Origin: Rhodobacter calidifons
GTDB taxonomy: Bacteria; Pseudomonadota; Alphaproteobacteria; Rhodobacterales; Rhodobacteraceae
Direction: 5' to 3'
NCBI RefSeq assembly: GCF_011174775.1
Contig: NZ_JAANHS010000009.1
Coordinates: forward strand, 1 to 64,000
DNA length: 64,000 nt
This document shows positions 53,964-63,445 of the stretch, piece after piece. Positions within the stretch are counted from its first letter, which is position 1, and each line of letters starts with the position of its first letter. Below the pieces are notes generated by a model. It was given only the letters and a program-made list of their open reading frames with translations. It made no database searches and had not been told where the DNA came from. A program made the translations under genes and the position numbers.

Positions 53964-55178
53964 ATGGACGTACTGACGACGGTCGAGGGCCAGCGCAACC
54001 TGCCGCGCTACTTCGCGCGCGCCTTCGAAGTGGCCAGGCGCCTGGGCGAAGGCCGGCTGGACTTTGTGCTGCCCGACGGACGGCGCTTTCGCATCGAGGG
54101 CCGGGCTCCGGGCATCGCGGCCGAGCTGCGGGTGGTGAACCCCGATCTGTTCGCGCGTCTGGTGCGCGAGGGGGATCTGGGCTTCTGCGATGCCTATCTG
54201 GACGGCTGGTGGACGACGCCCGATCTTCAGGCATTCCTGGACCTGATCCAGCGCCCGGCCAACAATGCGGTGGGCGACAGCTATCCGGGCATGGCCCTGG
54301 TGCGGGCCTACGAACGGCTGCGGTTCTGGTTGCAGTCGAACTCCAGACGGCAGGCGCGGAAGAACATCCAGTACCATTACGACCTGGGCAACGACTTCTA
54401 CCGGCTGTGGCTGGACGACACGATGACCTATTCCTCGGCGATCTTCGAGAATCCGCAGGAAAGCCTGGAGACGGCGCAGCGCCGGAAATATGCCAGCATG
54501 ATCGACCAGATGGGTGCGCGGCCCGGCGAGCATGTGCTGGAGATCGGCTGCGGCTGGGGCGGCTTTGCCGAATATGCCGCGAAGGAACGGGGCCTGCGCG
54601 TGACCGGCCTGACGATCAGCAAGGCGCAGCACGATTATGCGGTCGAGCGGATCGCCAGGGCCGGCCTGTCGGACCGGGTGGAGATCAAGTTGCAGGACTA
54701 TCGCGACGAGCGCGGATCCTACGACGGGATCGCCTCGATCGAGATGTTCGAGGCGGTGGGCGAGAAATACTGGCCGGTCTATTTCAACACCCTGCGCGAT
54801 CGTCTGAAACCCGGGCGCAACGCCACGCTTCAGATCATCACCATCGCCGATGCGCGCTGGCACCTCTATCGCCGGGGCGTGGACTTCATCCAGAAATACA
54901 TCTTCCCCGGCGGGATGCTGCCCGCGCCCTCGGTGCTGCGCGCCGAGGTGGAGAAGGCGGGACTGCGGGTCAAGGGCTCGATCGAGTTCGGGCAAAGCTA
55001 CAGCCTGACGCTGCGCCGCTGGCATGAGACCTTCGCCGAGCGCTGGGGCGAGGTGAAGAAGCTGGGCTTCGACGACCGCTTCAAGCGGATGTGGGACTTC
55101 TACCTCGCCTCTTGCGCGGGCGCCTTCCAGGGTGGAAACTGCGACGTGACGCAGATCACGGTGACGCGTCCGAACTGA
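53964..55178 (+). CDS. cfa: Cyclopropane-fatty-acyl-phospholipid synthase
   Basis: A 404-residue SAM-dependent enzyme that methylenates membrane phospholipid double bonds. Motifs are QYHYDLGNDFYRLWLDDTMTYSSA (positions about 130-153), VLEIGCGWGGFAEYAA for SAM binding, and FIQKYIFPGGMLPA. It lies 54 bp after phrB and is probably in the same operon. An 8-G run sits just before the ATG; a GTG 12 bp upstream is an alternative start. Confidence 0.94.
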   Translation: MDVLTTVEGQRNLPRYFARAFEVARRLGEGRLDFVLPDGRRFRIEGRAPGIAAELRVVNPDLFARLVREGDLGFCDAYLDGWWTTPDLQAFLDLIQRPANNAVGDSYPGMALVRAYERLRFWLQSNSRRQARKNIQYHYDLGNDFYRLWLDDTMTYSSAIFENPQESLETAQRRKYASMIDQMGARPGEHVLEIGCGWGGFAEYAAKERGLRVTGLTISKAQHDYAVERIARAGLSDRVEIKLQDYRDERGSYDGIASIEMFEAVGEKYWPVYFNTLRDRLKPGRNATLQIITIADARWHLYRRGVDFIQKYIFPGGMLPAPSVLRAEVEKAGLRVKGSIEFGQSYSLTLRRWHETFAERWGEVKKLGFDDRFKRMWDFYLASCAGAFQGGNCDVTQITVTRPN

Positions 55179-55190
55179 GGACAGCTGCGA

Positions 55191-55643
55191 ATGGCATCCG
55201 CCCTGCCGACCGCCTCGAAACTCATGGCCGCCATCAGCTTTGCGGTCGTGGGCTGGATCATGGCCAATTATTACGCGATGAACATGCCCGATGCCTCGTC
55301 CGCCGGACCGATCCGGGAAGGCGCGGCGGTGCTGGGGCTGTTCGTGGGCTGGATGGTGATGGGGCCTTCGGTCGGCAAGGGCTATGTCGAGGCGGCCGGC
55401 GCCGGGATCAAGACCGCGGTGGTGCTGGCGGTGGTGGCGCTGTTCATGCTGGCCCTGCGCGAGATGCTGCAAAACTCGGTGCGGATGCGCTATGACGGCG
55501 CGCTGGAGGCGATCCTGGATGTGTTCCATACGATGGCGCAGCGGTCGCAGGCGGTGCTGTCGCTGGGCGTGTTCGGGTCGGTCTTCCTGGGCGGGATGAT
55601 CGCCGGCCTGGTCAGCGAGAACGCGGGTCGCCGCTGGAAGTGA
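55191..55643 (+). CDS. trgA: TrgA tellurite-resistance membrane protein
   Basis: A 150-residue protein with four hydrophobic segments (TASKLMAAISFAVVGWIMAN, AAVLGLFVGWMVMGPSVG, VVLAVVALFMLALREML, GVFGSVFLGGMIAGLV). It matches TrgA of the Rhodobacter sphaeroides trgAB tellurite-resistance locus. It lies 12 bp after cfa and 1 bp before trgB. The mechanism is unknown. Confidence 0.88.
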   Translation: MASALPTASKLMAAISFAVVGWIMANYYAMNMPDASSAGPIREGAAVLGLFVGWMVMGPSVGKGYVEAAGAGIKTAVVLAVVALFMLALREMLQNSVRMRYDGALEAILDVFHTMAQRSQAVLSLGVFGSVFLGGMIAGLVSENAGRRWK

Positions 55644-55644
55644 C

Positions 55645-56514
55645 GTGACCGGGATCCCGCAGGACTGGCCTCCGGCGCTGCGGTCGCTGGTGCAGGGCGC
55701 CGGACCGGCCCAGACGGCCGCGCGGGCGGAATATCTGAGGGCGGTGCTGGGGCCGGGCGGTCCGCCTGACGGGGCGGAAGGGCTGGCACTTGCAGCGCTG
55801 GTGCTGCGGGGGGTCGGACACCTGCCGGTCGAGCTGGCGATCCGGCGTCTGCCCGGCCTGAGGGTCGAGGCGGCAAGCCGGGTGCGGGCGGCTGCGGCTG
55901 CCGGGCGCGGGCTGCGCGAGGGGGCGGGAGAGGTCGAGGCCGGGGCGGTCGAGCCGTCCCATGCCGGGTTCTTCGCGGTGGATGTCCACCGTCTGCGCCA
56001 CCGACGCTTTGACGGCAGCCTCAGTGCGGAACTCGTGCGCGAGGTCTTTGTCGCCGGCGATGCGGTCACGGTCCTGCCCTATGATCCGGTGCGCGACCGG
56101 GTTCTGCTGATCGAGCAGTTCCGCATGGGGCCTTTCGGTCGCGGCGATCCCTTGCCCTGGCAGCTGGAGGCGATCGCCGGTCGGATCGACCCCGGCGAGA
56201 CGCCGGAAGCCGCCGCCCGGCGCGAGGCGATGGAAGAGGCCGGGCTGGTGCTGGGCCGGCTGGAGAAGGTGGCGGAATACTACCCGACGCCCGGCGCGGT
56301 GACCGAGTATCTGTATTCCTACGTCGCGTTGTGCGACCTGCCGGACGGCGTGGCGGGTCTGTTCGGGGCCGCGGATGAGGGCGAGGACATCAAGGGGCAT
56401 CTGATCAGCTTCGATCGGCTGGTCGAGGTCATGGCCTCGGGCGAGATCGGCAATGCGCCGCTGCTGCTGACCGTGCTGTGGTTGCAGCGCGAACGGGCAC
56501 GGTTGCGCGGGTAG
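55645..56514 (+). CDS. trgB: TrgB, NUDIX hydrolase with N-terminal extension
   Basis: A 289-residue protein with a GTG start. Residues 1-120 form a helical gamma-glutamylcyclotransferase-unlike extension; residues 130-285 are an ADP-ribose-pyrophosphatase-type NUDIX domain. The Nudix box at 179-201 (GRIDPGETPEAAARREAMEE) is intact. TrgB accompanies TrgA in Rhodobacter; the companion cysK is not here. ADP-ribose hydrolysis is the expected reaction by family. Confidence 0.9.
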   Translation: MTGIPQDWPPALRSLVQGAGPAQTAARAEYLRAVLGPGGPPDGAEGLALAALVLRGVGHLPVELAIRRLPGLRVEAASRVRAAAAAGRGLREGAGEVEAGAVEPSHAGFFAVDVHRLRHRRFDGSLSAELVREVFVAGDAVTVLPYDPVRDRVLLIEQFRMGPFGRGDPLPWQLEAIAGRIDPGETPEAAARREAMEEAGLVLGRLEKVAEYYPTPGAVTEYLYSYVALCDLPDGVAGLFGAADEGEDIKGHLISFDRLVEVMASGEIGNAPLLLTVLWLQRERARLRG

Positions 56515-56577
56515 GGAAGGTGGGCGGATCGCCCGCCCTGCGTGTGGACAGTCTTTCCGCGTCAGCCCCCTGGCCGG

Positions 56578-56636
56578 CCCCCGGAGGGTTTCACACCCTC
56601 CGGACCTCCCGTGGAGTATTTTCCCATGGGCAAGAG
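56578..56636. repeat. GGGTTTCACACCC element, copy 1
   Basis: CCGGAGGGTTTCACACCCTCCGG forms an 8-bp stem and is followed by ACCTCCCGTGGAGTATTTTCCC. It lies between the convergent trgB and Gfo/Idh genes and matches the element at 57824-57872 (opposite strand). Confidence 0.75.
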
Positions 56637-57797
56637 CTAGAGGTTCAGGCTGACCCAGGCGCCGTTGCGGGCGGAGGACCTGACGCAGGCATCGACGAAG
56701 GCGACGCCTTCGAGGCCTTCCTTGAGGCCGGGGAAGGTTGTACCTTCGGGGACGGGGGTGCCCGCCTTTGCGGCGCGGATGGCGCGGGCGGCCTCGGTGT
56801 AGATGTTGGCGAAGCCTTCGAGATAGCCCTCGGGGTGGCCCGGCGGGATGCGGGAGACGCGGGCGGCCTCGGGGCCCGATCCGGCGCCGCCACGGGTGAT
56901 CAGTCGTTTCGGCTGGCCGAAGGGGGTGAACCAGAGGTAGTTCGGGTCCTCCTGCGCCCATTCCAGGCCCCCCTTGGTGCCATAGACGCGCAGGCGCAAG
57001 CCGTTCTCGTTGCCGGGTGCCACCTGGCTGCACCAGAGCATGCCCTTCGCGCCCCCCTTGTAGCGCATGAGCACATGGCCGTTGTCATCGACCCTTCGGC
57101 CGGGGACGAAGGCGGTGAGGTCGGCGGCGAGCGTGTCGAGCGTGAGGCCGGTGACGAAACTTGCCAGGTTGAACGCGTGTGTGCCGATGTCGCCGGTCGA
57201 TCCCCCCGCGCCGGACCGCGCCGGATCGGTGCGCCAGTCGGCCTGCTTGTTGTCCACCGGCTCTGTCAACCAGTCCTGGACATACTCGACGTTCACCAGC
57301 CGCAGCTCGCCCAGCTCTCCGGCGGCGATCATCGCCTTCGCCTGCCGGATCATCGGATAGCCCGTGTAGTTGTGGGTCAGGGCGAAGACCACGCCCGAAG
57401 CCTCGGCCGCCTTGGCCAGTTTCTTCGCCTCGGCCAGCGTGGCGGTCAGCGGCTTGTCGCAGATGACATGGATCCCACGCTTGAGGAACTGCATCGCCAC
57501 CGGGGCGTGCATGTGGTTCGGGGTCACGATGGCCACCACGTCGATGCCGTCCTTGCGCCGCGCCTCTTTCGCGGCCATCTCGGCAAAGCTGGTATAGGCG
57601 CGCGGGACGCCGAGGTCGTTGGCGGAGGCCAGCGCCTTCTCGGGGTTCGAGGAGAAGGCCCCGGCGACCAGCTCGTACTGGTCGTCGATCCGCGCGGCGA
57701 TGCGGTGGACCGCGCCGATGAAGGCGTCGCGCCCGCCCCCGACCATGCCAAGGCGCAGGCGTTCGGGGCGGGCGGTATGGGCGGCGTCGATGGGCAT
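56637..57797 (-). CDS. Gfo/Idh/MocA family oxidoreductase
   Basis: A 386-residue NAD(P)-dependent sugar dehydrogenase. The Rossmann motif is [18 protein letters not shown], the EKP-type motif is [18 protein letters not shown], and the C-terminal domain contains [14 protein letters not shown]. It follows the isomerase gene on the same strand with a palindromic repeat between. It probably oxidises the sugar imported by the divergent ABC transporter, or a derivative such as a 3-keto sugar. Confidence 0.9.
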   Translation of the reverse strand: MPIDAAHTARPERLRLGMVGGGRDAFIGAVHRIAARIDDQYELVAGAFSSNPEKALASANDLGVPRAYTSFAEMAAKEARRKDGIDVVAIVTPNHMHAPVAMQFLKRGIHVICDKPLTATLAEAKKLAKAAEASGVVFALTHNYTGYPMIRQAKAMIAAGELGELRLVNVEYVQDWLTEPVDNKQADWRTDPARSGAGGSTGDIGTHAFNLASFVTGLTLDTLAADLTAFVPGRRVDDNGHVLMRYKGGAKGMLWCSQVAPGNENGLRLRVYGTKGGLEWAQEDPNYLWFTPFGQPKRLITRGGAGSGPEAARVSRIPPGHPEGYLEGFANIYTEAARAIRAAKAGTPVPEGTTFPGLKEGLEGVAFVDACVRSSARNGAWVSLNL

Positions 57798-57823
57798 GGC
57801 TTACCTCGTCTCGTCTTTCATCT

Positions 57824-57872
57824 GTCTGCAAATATCCCACGGGGGTGCGGGGGTGTGAAACCCCCGCTTCCG
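57824..57872. repeat. GGGTTTCACACCC element, copy 2
   Basis: Read on the minus strand: GGGGGTTTCACACCCCCGC, then ACCCCCGTGGGATATTTGC and AGATGAAAG. It shares the hairpin and the GTGG(G/A)(A/G)TATTT tail with 56578-56636. It separates two genes of one operon. Confidence 0.75.
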
Positions 57873-57875
57873 CGC

Positions 57876-58934
57876 TCAGTCACCAAGCCCCAGCATCCGC
57901 CGGTTGGCGGCGCGGTCGGTGCCGGCATCGGCGAAATCGTCGAAGGCCTTCTCGGTCACGCGGATGATATGGGCACGCACGAAGTCCGCCCCCTCGCGCG
58001 CCCCGTCCTCGGGGTGCTTCAGGCAGCATTCCCATTCCACCACCGCCCAGCCGTCGTAGCCGTACTGGGTGAGCTTCGAGAAGATGCCGCCGAAATCGAC
58101 CTGCCCGTCGCCGGGGGACCGGAACCGGCCCGCGCGGTTGACCCAGGACTGGAACCCGCCATAGACGCCCTGGCGGCCTGTGGGGTTCAGTTCCGCGTCC
58201 TTGACGTGGAACATCTTGATCCGCTCGTGGTAGATGTCGATATTGGAAAGGTAATCAAGGTGTTGCAGGACATAGTGGCTGGGGTCGTAGAGCATGTTCG
58301 CGCGGGCATGCCCCTTCACCCGGTCGAGGAACATCTCGAAGGTGACGCCATCGTGCAGGTCCTCGCCGGGGTGGATCTCGTAACAGACGTCGACGCCGCA
58401 ATCCTCGGCATGGTTCAGGATCGGGAGCCAGCGGCGGGCAAGCTCGTCGAAGGCTTCCTCCACCAGCCCCGCCGGGCGCTGCGGCCAGGGGTAGAGATAG
58501 GGCCAGGCGAGCGCACCCGAGAAGGTGGCGTGGGCGGTCAGCCCGAGGTTCCTTGACGCGGTCAGCGCCTTCTTCACCTGATCCACCGCCCAGGTGGCCC
58601 GCGCCTTCGGGTTGCCGCGGACGGACGGGGCGGCAAAGCCGTCGAACTGGGTGTCATAGGCCGGATGCACCGCGACCAGCTGGCCCTGAAGGTGGGTGGA
58701 AAGTTCCGTCACCTGAAGCCCCGCCTCAGCCGCCACTCCCTTCACCTCGTCGCAATAGTCCTTCGAGGCCGCCGCCTTCTCCAGATCGAAGAGCCGCCCG
58801 TCCCAGGAGGGCACCTGCACCCCCACATAGCCGCAATCCGCCGCCCACTTCGTGATCGACCCCCAGGAATTGAACGGCGCCGCATCCCCCGCAAACTGCG
58901 CCAGAAACAGCGCTGGTCCCTTGATCGTCTTCAT
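57876..58934 (-). CDS. Sugar phosphate isomerase/epimerase (xylose isomerase-like TIM barrel)
   Basis: A 352-residue AP-endonuclease-2/xylose-isomerase-like protein. Metal-site segments are visible: CYEIHPGEDLHDGVTF, MLYDPSHYVLQHLDY, FHVKDAELNPTG and VVEWECCLKHPEDG. It is between lacI-type and Gfo/Idh genes in one leftward operon. Isomerase, epimerase or keto-sugar processing activity is expected by family; substrate unknown. Confidence 0.9.
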   Translation of the reverse strand: MKTIKGPALFLAQFAGDAAPFNSWGSITKWAADCGYVGVQVPSWDGRLFDLEKAAASKDYCDEVKGVAAEAGLQVTELSTHLQGQLVAVHPAYDTQFDGFAAPSVRGNPKARATWAVDQVKKALTASRNLGLTAHATFSGALAWPYLYPWPQRPAGLVEEAFDELARRWLPILNHAEDCGVDVCYEIHPGEDLHDGVTFEMFLDRVKGHARANMLYDPSHYVLQHLDYLSNIDIYHERIKMFHVKDAELNPTGRQGVYGGFQSWVNRAGRFRSPGDGQVDFGGIFSKLTQYGYDGWAVVEWECCLKHPEDGAREGADFVRAHIIRVTEKAFDDFADAGTDRAANRRMLGLGD

Positions 58935-58955
58935 CAGCTTCCTCCTATCTCCGGC

Positions 58956-59990
58956 CTATCGGCCGCATTCCACCTTGACCGGAACCTCCAGCCCCTGCCG
59001 GTCGGTCCAGTCGCGTTTGTCGATCTCGGCCACCAGCGCGCGGGCGAGGAATTCGCCGGCACGGCCCACATCCTCGCGCACGATCAGGATGTCTCGGCGG
59101 AAGCGGCGCAGGATCGGGATGGCCTCCTTGGCCACGGCATCGAAGTCGCGTCCCAGCACGAGGCCCGATCGCTCTGCCCCCGCAATCGCGGCCATCGCGG
59201 CCGTGGTCGAACCCAGCAGCAGCCCGTCCGGTGGGTTCGGCTGCGCGAAGCGGGCGGCAACGGCGGTCTCGACCGCGTCGCCAGCCGAATCCGAGGTGAC
59301 GTCGGACGCCACCTCGAACGGCAGGCCGAGCAGCGCGGATTCGTCCGAAAAGCCGACGGTCATGTGCCGTGCATACATGTGGGACCGCGGCGGGGCGATA
59401 AGCAAGAGCCGCCTGCGACCGCGTTCAGCCAGCGCGCGGGCGCCGAGGCGGCCGTAGGCTTCATTGTCGAAGTCGAAATAGGGATGGTCGATGCCCATGT
59501 CGCTGCGGCCGTGCGCCGCGAAGGGGAAGCCGTGGTCGTGCAGATAGCGGATGCGCGGGTCGTCTTCCTTGGTCTGGTTCAGGATGATGCCGTCGGCGCT
59601 TTCGGTTTCCACGATGTAGCGGATCGGGTCCATCGGGTCCTGGTCGGGGAAGAAGGGGGTCACGATCAGGTGGTAGGCGGTGCCGCGCAGCGCATTGGCG
59701 ATGGAATAGATCAGGCGCGAGGTGTGGTTCATCACATCGGTCTCGGTCGAAAGCACCAGCGCGATGACATTGGTCTTGCCTGTGCGCAGGCGCACACCGG
59801 CACGGTTCGGCCGGTAGCCGAGCAGGGCGGCGGTCTCGCGCACGCGGCGCTTGGTGTCCTCGCCGATGTCGGGGGCATCCTTCAGCGCGCGGGATACGGT
59901 GGCGATGGCAAGCCCGGTCGCGGCGGCGATGGTCTTGAGCGTGGGCCGGACCTCCGAATCAGGGGCTGGAGGATCAGTCAGCGTTGCCAT
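58956..59990 (-). CDS. LacI family transcriptional regulator
   Basis: A 344-residue repressor. The HTH is TLKTIAAATGLAIATVSRALKDAPDIGE (positions 17-44) and a periplasmic-binding-protein-like ligand domain follows. The start MATLTDPPAPDS has GGGAGG before it and excludes the longer frame. It is the first gene of the isomerase/dehydrogenase operon and divergent from the ABC transporter, whose operators lie 270 bp away. Confidence 0.92.
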   Translation of the reverse strand: MATLTDPPAPDSEVRPTLKTIAAATGLAIATVSRALKDAPDIGEDTKRRVRETAALLGYRPNRAGVRLRTGKTNVIALVLSTETDVMNHTSRLIYSIANALRGTAYHLIVTPFFPDQDPMDPIRYIVETESADGIILNQTKEDDPRIRYLHDHGFPFAAHGRSDMGIDHPYFDFDNEAYGRLGARALAERGRRRLLLIAPPRSHMYARHMTVGFSDESALLGLPFEVASDVTSDSAGDAVETAVAARFAQPNPPDGLLLGSTTAAMAAIAGAERSGLVLGRDFDAVAKEAIPILRRFRRDILIVREDVGRAGEFLARALVAEIDKRDWTDRQGLEVPVKVECGR

Positions 59991-60260
59991 GGCGCCTCCC
60001 GGAAGTTTCCTGCCCGGCCGGCGCCACATGCCGAATCCCGTCTGATGATTCGCCGGTGCCTCCTGCCTTTGCATGCGCAGCAAGGGCGGGCCGCGCCGGG
60101 CGGAAAATGCCCCATCCGGCAAGCAGTTTGCGATGGTTTCGGCGGTGCGGCATTGGCCCGATTCTTCACTGGAGTGCCGGACGGTTCGGCACCGGTCATC
60201 CCCTCATGAAAACTACTGCGGCGGGGCGCGACAAGCGAAAAGATCAGTTGCCTGGCAAAA

Positions 60261-60295
60261 CTATAACGTTATAGGCTGCGTCTATAACGTTTTAG
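60261..60295 (+). promoter_or_regulatory. Pair of LacI-type operators before the ABC transporter operon
   Basis: CTATAACGTTATAG (60261-60274, perfect palindrome) and CTATAACGTTTTAG (60282-60295, one mismatch) are spaced 21 bp, two helical turns. They end 16 bp before the binding-protein start codon. The central CG and symmetry are typical of LacI-family sites. Confidence 0.85.
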
Positions 60296-60311
60296 AAACC
60301 GGGAGGAACGG

Positions 60312-61535
60312 ATGAGAGTTTCGAAACTGACGGCGGTGCTTTGCGCCTCTGTGGCCATGCCGGCCATGGCGACCGAGCTTGAGGTCACCCACTGGTGGAC
60401 CTCGGGCGGCGAGGCCGCAGCGGTCGCCGAGCTGGCCAAGGCCTTCGACGCGAGCGGAGACAAGTGGGTCGATGGCGCGATCGCGGGCGGCGGCGGCACT
60501 GCGCGTCCGATCATGATCAGCCGGATCACCGGCGGCGACCCGATGGGGGCCACCCAGTTCAACCACGGCCAGCAGGCGCTGGAACTGGTCGAGGCGGGCC
60601 TCATGCTGGACCTGACCGATGTGGCCGAGGCCAACAACTGGAAGGAGATCATCAATCCGCCGTCGCTTCTGGAGGCCTGCACCGTCGATGGCCGCATCTA
60701 CTGCGCGCCCGTGAACATCCACTCGCCGGAATGGCTGTGGCTGTCGAACAAGGTCTATGAGGATCTGGGCCTGCCGGTGCCGAAGGACTGGAACGAATTC
60801 GTCGCCTCGGCGCCGAAGGTGCGCGAAGCGGGCAAGCTGCCGCTGGCGCTGGGCGACCAGCCCTGGCAGTCGAACCTCGCCTTCGGTGCGATGCAGATCG
60901 CGGTGGCGGGCCTGGACGCCTGGAAGGCCGTGAACGTGGACAAGAACATGGACGTGGCCGCCGGGCCGGAATACGCCAAGGTCTTCCAGGCCGCGGCCGA
61001 GGCGCGCGAGTTGGCCAAGGGTTCGAACGTGCAGGACTGGAACCAGGCCACCAACCTGGTCATCACCGACCAGGCGGCCGGCCAGATCATGGGCGACTGG
61101 GCGCAGGGCGAATTCCAGGTGGCGGGCAAGGTTGCCGGGACGGATTACACCTGTCTGCCGGGCCTGGGCCTGAACGAATACATCTCGACCGGCGGCGACG
61201 CCTTCTACTTCCCGAAGCTGAATGATCCCGAGAAGGAAGCCGCGCAGAAGCGCCTTGCCGCGCTGCTTGTCAGCCCGGAGGTCCAGGTTGCCTTCAACCT
61301 CAAGAAGGGCTCGCTGCCGATCCGCGGCGACATCGACCTCAGCGCCGCCAACGACTGCATGAAGAAGGGTCTGAAGATCCTGGCCGGTGGCAACATCGTT
61401 CCCTCGGGCGACATGAACTGGTCGCCGGATGTGCAGAAGCAGGCCGAGGACCTGATGGTCGAGTTCTGGAAGTCGGACATGGCCCCGGAAGTCGCCCACC
61501 AGAAGTGGGTGGAAATCCTTAAGTCGGGTCTCTGA
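60312..61535 (+). CDS. Carbohydrate ABC transporter substrate-binding protein
   Basis: A 407-residue family-1 binding protein with a signal peptide (LTAVLCASVAMPAMA-TE). Segments EVTHWWTSGGEAAAVAELAKAF, YCAPVNIHSPEWLWLS and DWAQGEFQVAGKVAG resemble glucose/mannose or oligosaccharide receptors of CUT1 systems. GGAGG precedes the ATG. It is the first gene of the operon behind the LacI operators. Confidence 0.92.
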   Translation: MRVSKLTAVLCASVAMPAMATELEVTHWWTSGGEAAAVAELAKAFDASGDKWVDGAIAGGGGTARPIMISRITGGDPMGATQFNHGQQALELVEAGLMLDLTDVAEANNWKEIINPPSLLEACTVDGRIYCAPVNIHSPEWLWLSNKVYEDLGLPVPKDWNEFVASAPKVREAGKLPLALGDQPWQSNLAFGAMQIAVAGLDAWKAVNVDKNMDVAAGPEYAKVFQAAAEARELAKGSNVQDWNQATNLVITDQAAGQIMGDWAQGEFQVAGKVAGTDYTCLPGLGLNEYISTGGDAFYFPKLNDPEKEAAQKRLAALLVSPEVQVAFNLKKGSLPIRGDIDLSAANDCMKKGLKILAGGNIVPSGDMNWSPDVQKQAEDLMVEFWKSDMAPEVAHQKWVEILKSGL

Positions 61536-61551
61536 TCCCGTCCTGACGACC

Positions 61552-61580
61552 GGGGGCCGTCCGTCGAGCGGGCGGCCCCC
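61552..61580 (+). other. Stem-loop between binding-protein and permease genes
   Basis: GGGGGCCG pairs with CGGCCCCC across 13 nt, in the 73-bp gap. Such stem-loops after binding-protein genes commonly protect that part of the mRNA so it is made in excess. No T-run follows. Confidence 0.6.
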
Positions 61581-61608
61581 ATTCTCACCGACGGTTGGGA
61601 GGGAACCG

Positions 61609-62541
61609 ATGGCATCTACCACCGAGGCGGCGACTGGCCGCCAGGGGACGGAGGCGCGTCCGAGAGCGCGCTGGACCCGCAACATCAGCGCAAAGATCGC
61701 GGCGATCCCGATGATCGCAACGGCGCTGGTGGTCTTCGTCGGCGGGACGATCTGGACCGTCGTCTATTCCTTCACCGATTCCAAGCTGTTGCCGCGGCTG
61801 CGCTGGGTCGGCTTCGATCAGTACGAAAGGCTGTGGTCGCAGAACCGCTGGCTGATCTCGATCGAGAACCTGATGTTCTACGGGGTGATGTCGCTGGTCT
61901 TCACCGTGACGATGGGCTTCATCCTGGCGGTGCTGATGGACCAGAAGATCCGCTTCGAGGATACGTTCCGGACCATCATGCTGTATCCCTTTGCCCTGTC
62001 CTTCATCGTGACGGGGCTGGTCTGGCAGTGGATCCTGAACCCGCAGTTCGGCATCCAGGGCGTCGTGCGCGACATGGGCTGGACGAGTTTCAGCTTCGAT
62101 CCGCTGAACAATCCGCAGACGGTGCTGTACGGCCTTTTGATCGCGGGCCTGTGGCAGGGCACGGGGTTCGTGATGTGCCTGATGCTGGCGGGCCTGCGCG
62201 GCATCGACGAGGACATCTGGAAGGCCGCGCGGGTGGACGGGATCCCCACCTGGAAGACCTATGTCATGGTCATCATCCCGATGATGCGGCCCGTGTTCAT
62301 CACCACGCTGGTCATCGTGGCATCCGGCATCATCCGGCTTTACGACCTGGTGGTCGCCATGACGAGCGGCGGGCCGGGCGGCAACGCGTCCCAGGTGCCC
62401 GCGATGTATGTCTATGACTACATGTTCCAGGCGCAGAACCTGGGTCAGGGCTTTGCGGCATCCACCATGATGCTTCTGTCCGTGCTGATCGTGCTGATCC
62501 CCTGGGCCTATCTGGAATTCGGAGGCAAGAAGCATGGCTGA
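61609..62541 (+). CDS. Sugar ABC transporter permease (MalF type)
   Basis: A 310-residue inner-membrane protein with about six hydrophobic segments. The EAA loop is EDIWKAARVDGIPTWKTY. A soluble N-terminal stretch precedes the first segment. Its end overlaps the next permease by 8 bp. Confidence 0.93.
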   Translation: MASTTEAATGRQGTEARPRARWTRNISAKIAAIPMIATALVVFVGGTIWTVVYSFTDSKLLPRLRWVGFDQYERLWSQNRWLISIENLMFYGVMSLVFTVTMGFILAVLMDQKIRFEDTFRTIMLYPFALSFIVTGLVWQWILNPQFGIQGVVRDMGWTSFSFDPLNNPQTVLYGLLIAGLWQGTGFVMCLMLAGLRGIDEDIWKAARVDGIPTWKTYVMVIIPMMRPVFITTLVIVASGIIRLYDLVVAMTSGGPGGNASQVPAMYVYDYMFQAQNLGQGFAASTMMLLSVLIVLIPWAYLEFGGKKHG

Positions 62542-63442
62542 CCTGTCCATGAGTTCCGCCATGACCGGCCCGCGCGGGGCCAGGCCGAAGCGCGCGCTGA
62601 GCCCCCGCAACATCATGCTTTACGGCATCCTGATCGTGGTCTGCCTGTATTACCTGCTGCCCTTGTGGGTGATGGTGATGACCAGCCTGAAGGGGATGCC
62701 CGAGGTGCGGATGGGCAACATCTTCGCGCCCCCCGTGGAAATCACCTTCCAGCCCTGGGTCAAGGCCTGGGCCGAGGCCTGCACCGGGCTGAACTGCGAC
62801 GGGCTGAGCCGGGGTTTCTGGAACAGCGTCATCATCACCGTGCCTTCGGTGATCCTGTCGATCGCCATCGCATCGGTGAACGGCTATGCGCTGATCAACT
62901 GGAAGTTCAAGGGATCGGACATCTTCTTCACCATCCTGATCTTCGGGTCCTTCATCCCCTATCAGATCATGCTCTATCCCATCGTGATCCTGCTGCGCGA
63001 GATGGGGCTTTACGGCTCGCTCTGGGGTCTGGTTCTGGTGCATTCGGTGTTCGGCATGCCGATCCTGACGCTTCTGTTCCGCAACTACTTCAGTTCCATC
63101 CCGGAAGAGCTGTTCAAGGCCGCGCGCGTCGATGGTGCGGGGTTCTGGGGCATCTACTTCCGCATCATGCTGCCGATGAGCCTGCCGATCTTCGTGGTGG
63201 CCCTCATCCTTCAGGTGACGGGGATCTGGAACGACTTCCTGTTCGGGGTCGTCTACACCAAGCCCGCCTATTACCCGATGACGGTGCAGCTGAACAACAT
63301 CGTCAACTCGGTCCAGGGGGTGAAGGAATACAACGTCAACATGGCCGCGACGCTGCTGACCGGCCTTGTGCCGCTGGTGGTCTACTTCGTCTCGGGCAAA
63401 CTTTTCGTACGCGGTATCGCCGCTGGTGCCGTGAAAGGCTGA
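62534..63442 (+). CDS. Sugar ABC transporter permease (MalG type)
   Basis: A 302-residue inner-membrane protein with six hydrophobic segments and the EAA loop EELFKAARVDGAGFWGIYF. It pairs with the preceding permease to form the transport channel of a CUT1 sugar importer. The ATPase gene starts 4 bp after its stop. Confidence 0.93.
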   Translation: MADLSMSSAMTGPRGARPKRALSPRNIMLYGILIVVCLYYLLPLWVMVMTSLKGMPEVRMGNIFAPPVEITFQPWVKAWAEACTGLNCDGLSRGFWNSVIITVPSVILSIAIASVNGYALINWKFKGSDIFFTILIFGSFIPYQIMLYPIVILLREMGLYGSLWGLVLVHSVFGMPILTLLFRNYFSSIPEELFKAARVDGAGFWGIYFRIMLPMSLPIFVVALILQVTGIWNDFLFGVVYTKPAYYPMTVQLNNIVNSVQGVKEYNVNMAATLLTGLVPLVVYFVSGKLFVRGIAAGAVKG

Positions 63443-63445
63443 CAC

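Noticed and set aside
52284-56069. 1261-residue open frame antisense to phrB, cfa, trgA and part of trgB
   Set aside because: Shadow frame caused by high third-position G+C; no start signal or domain.
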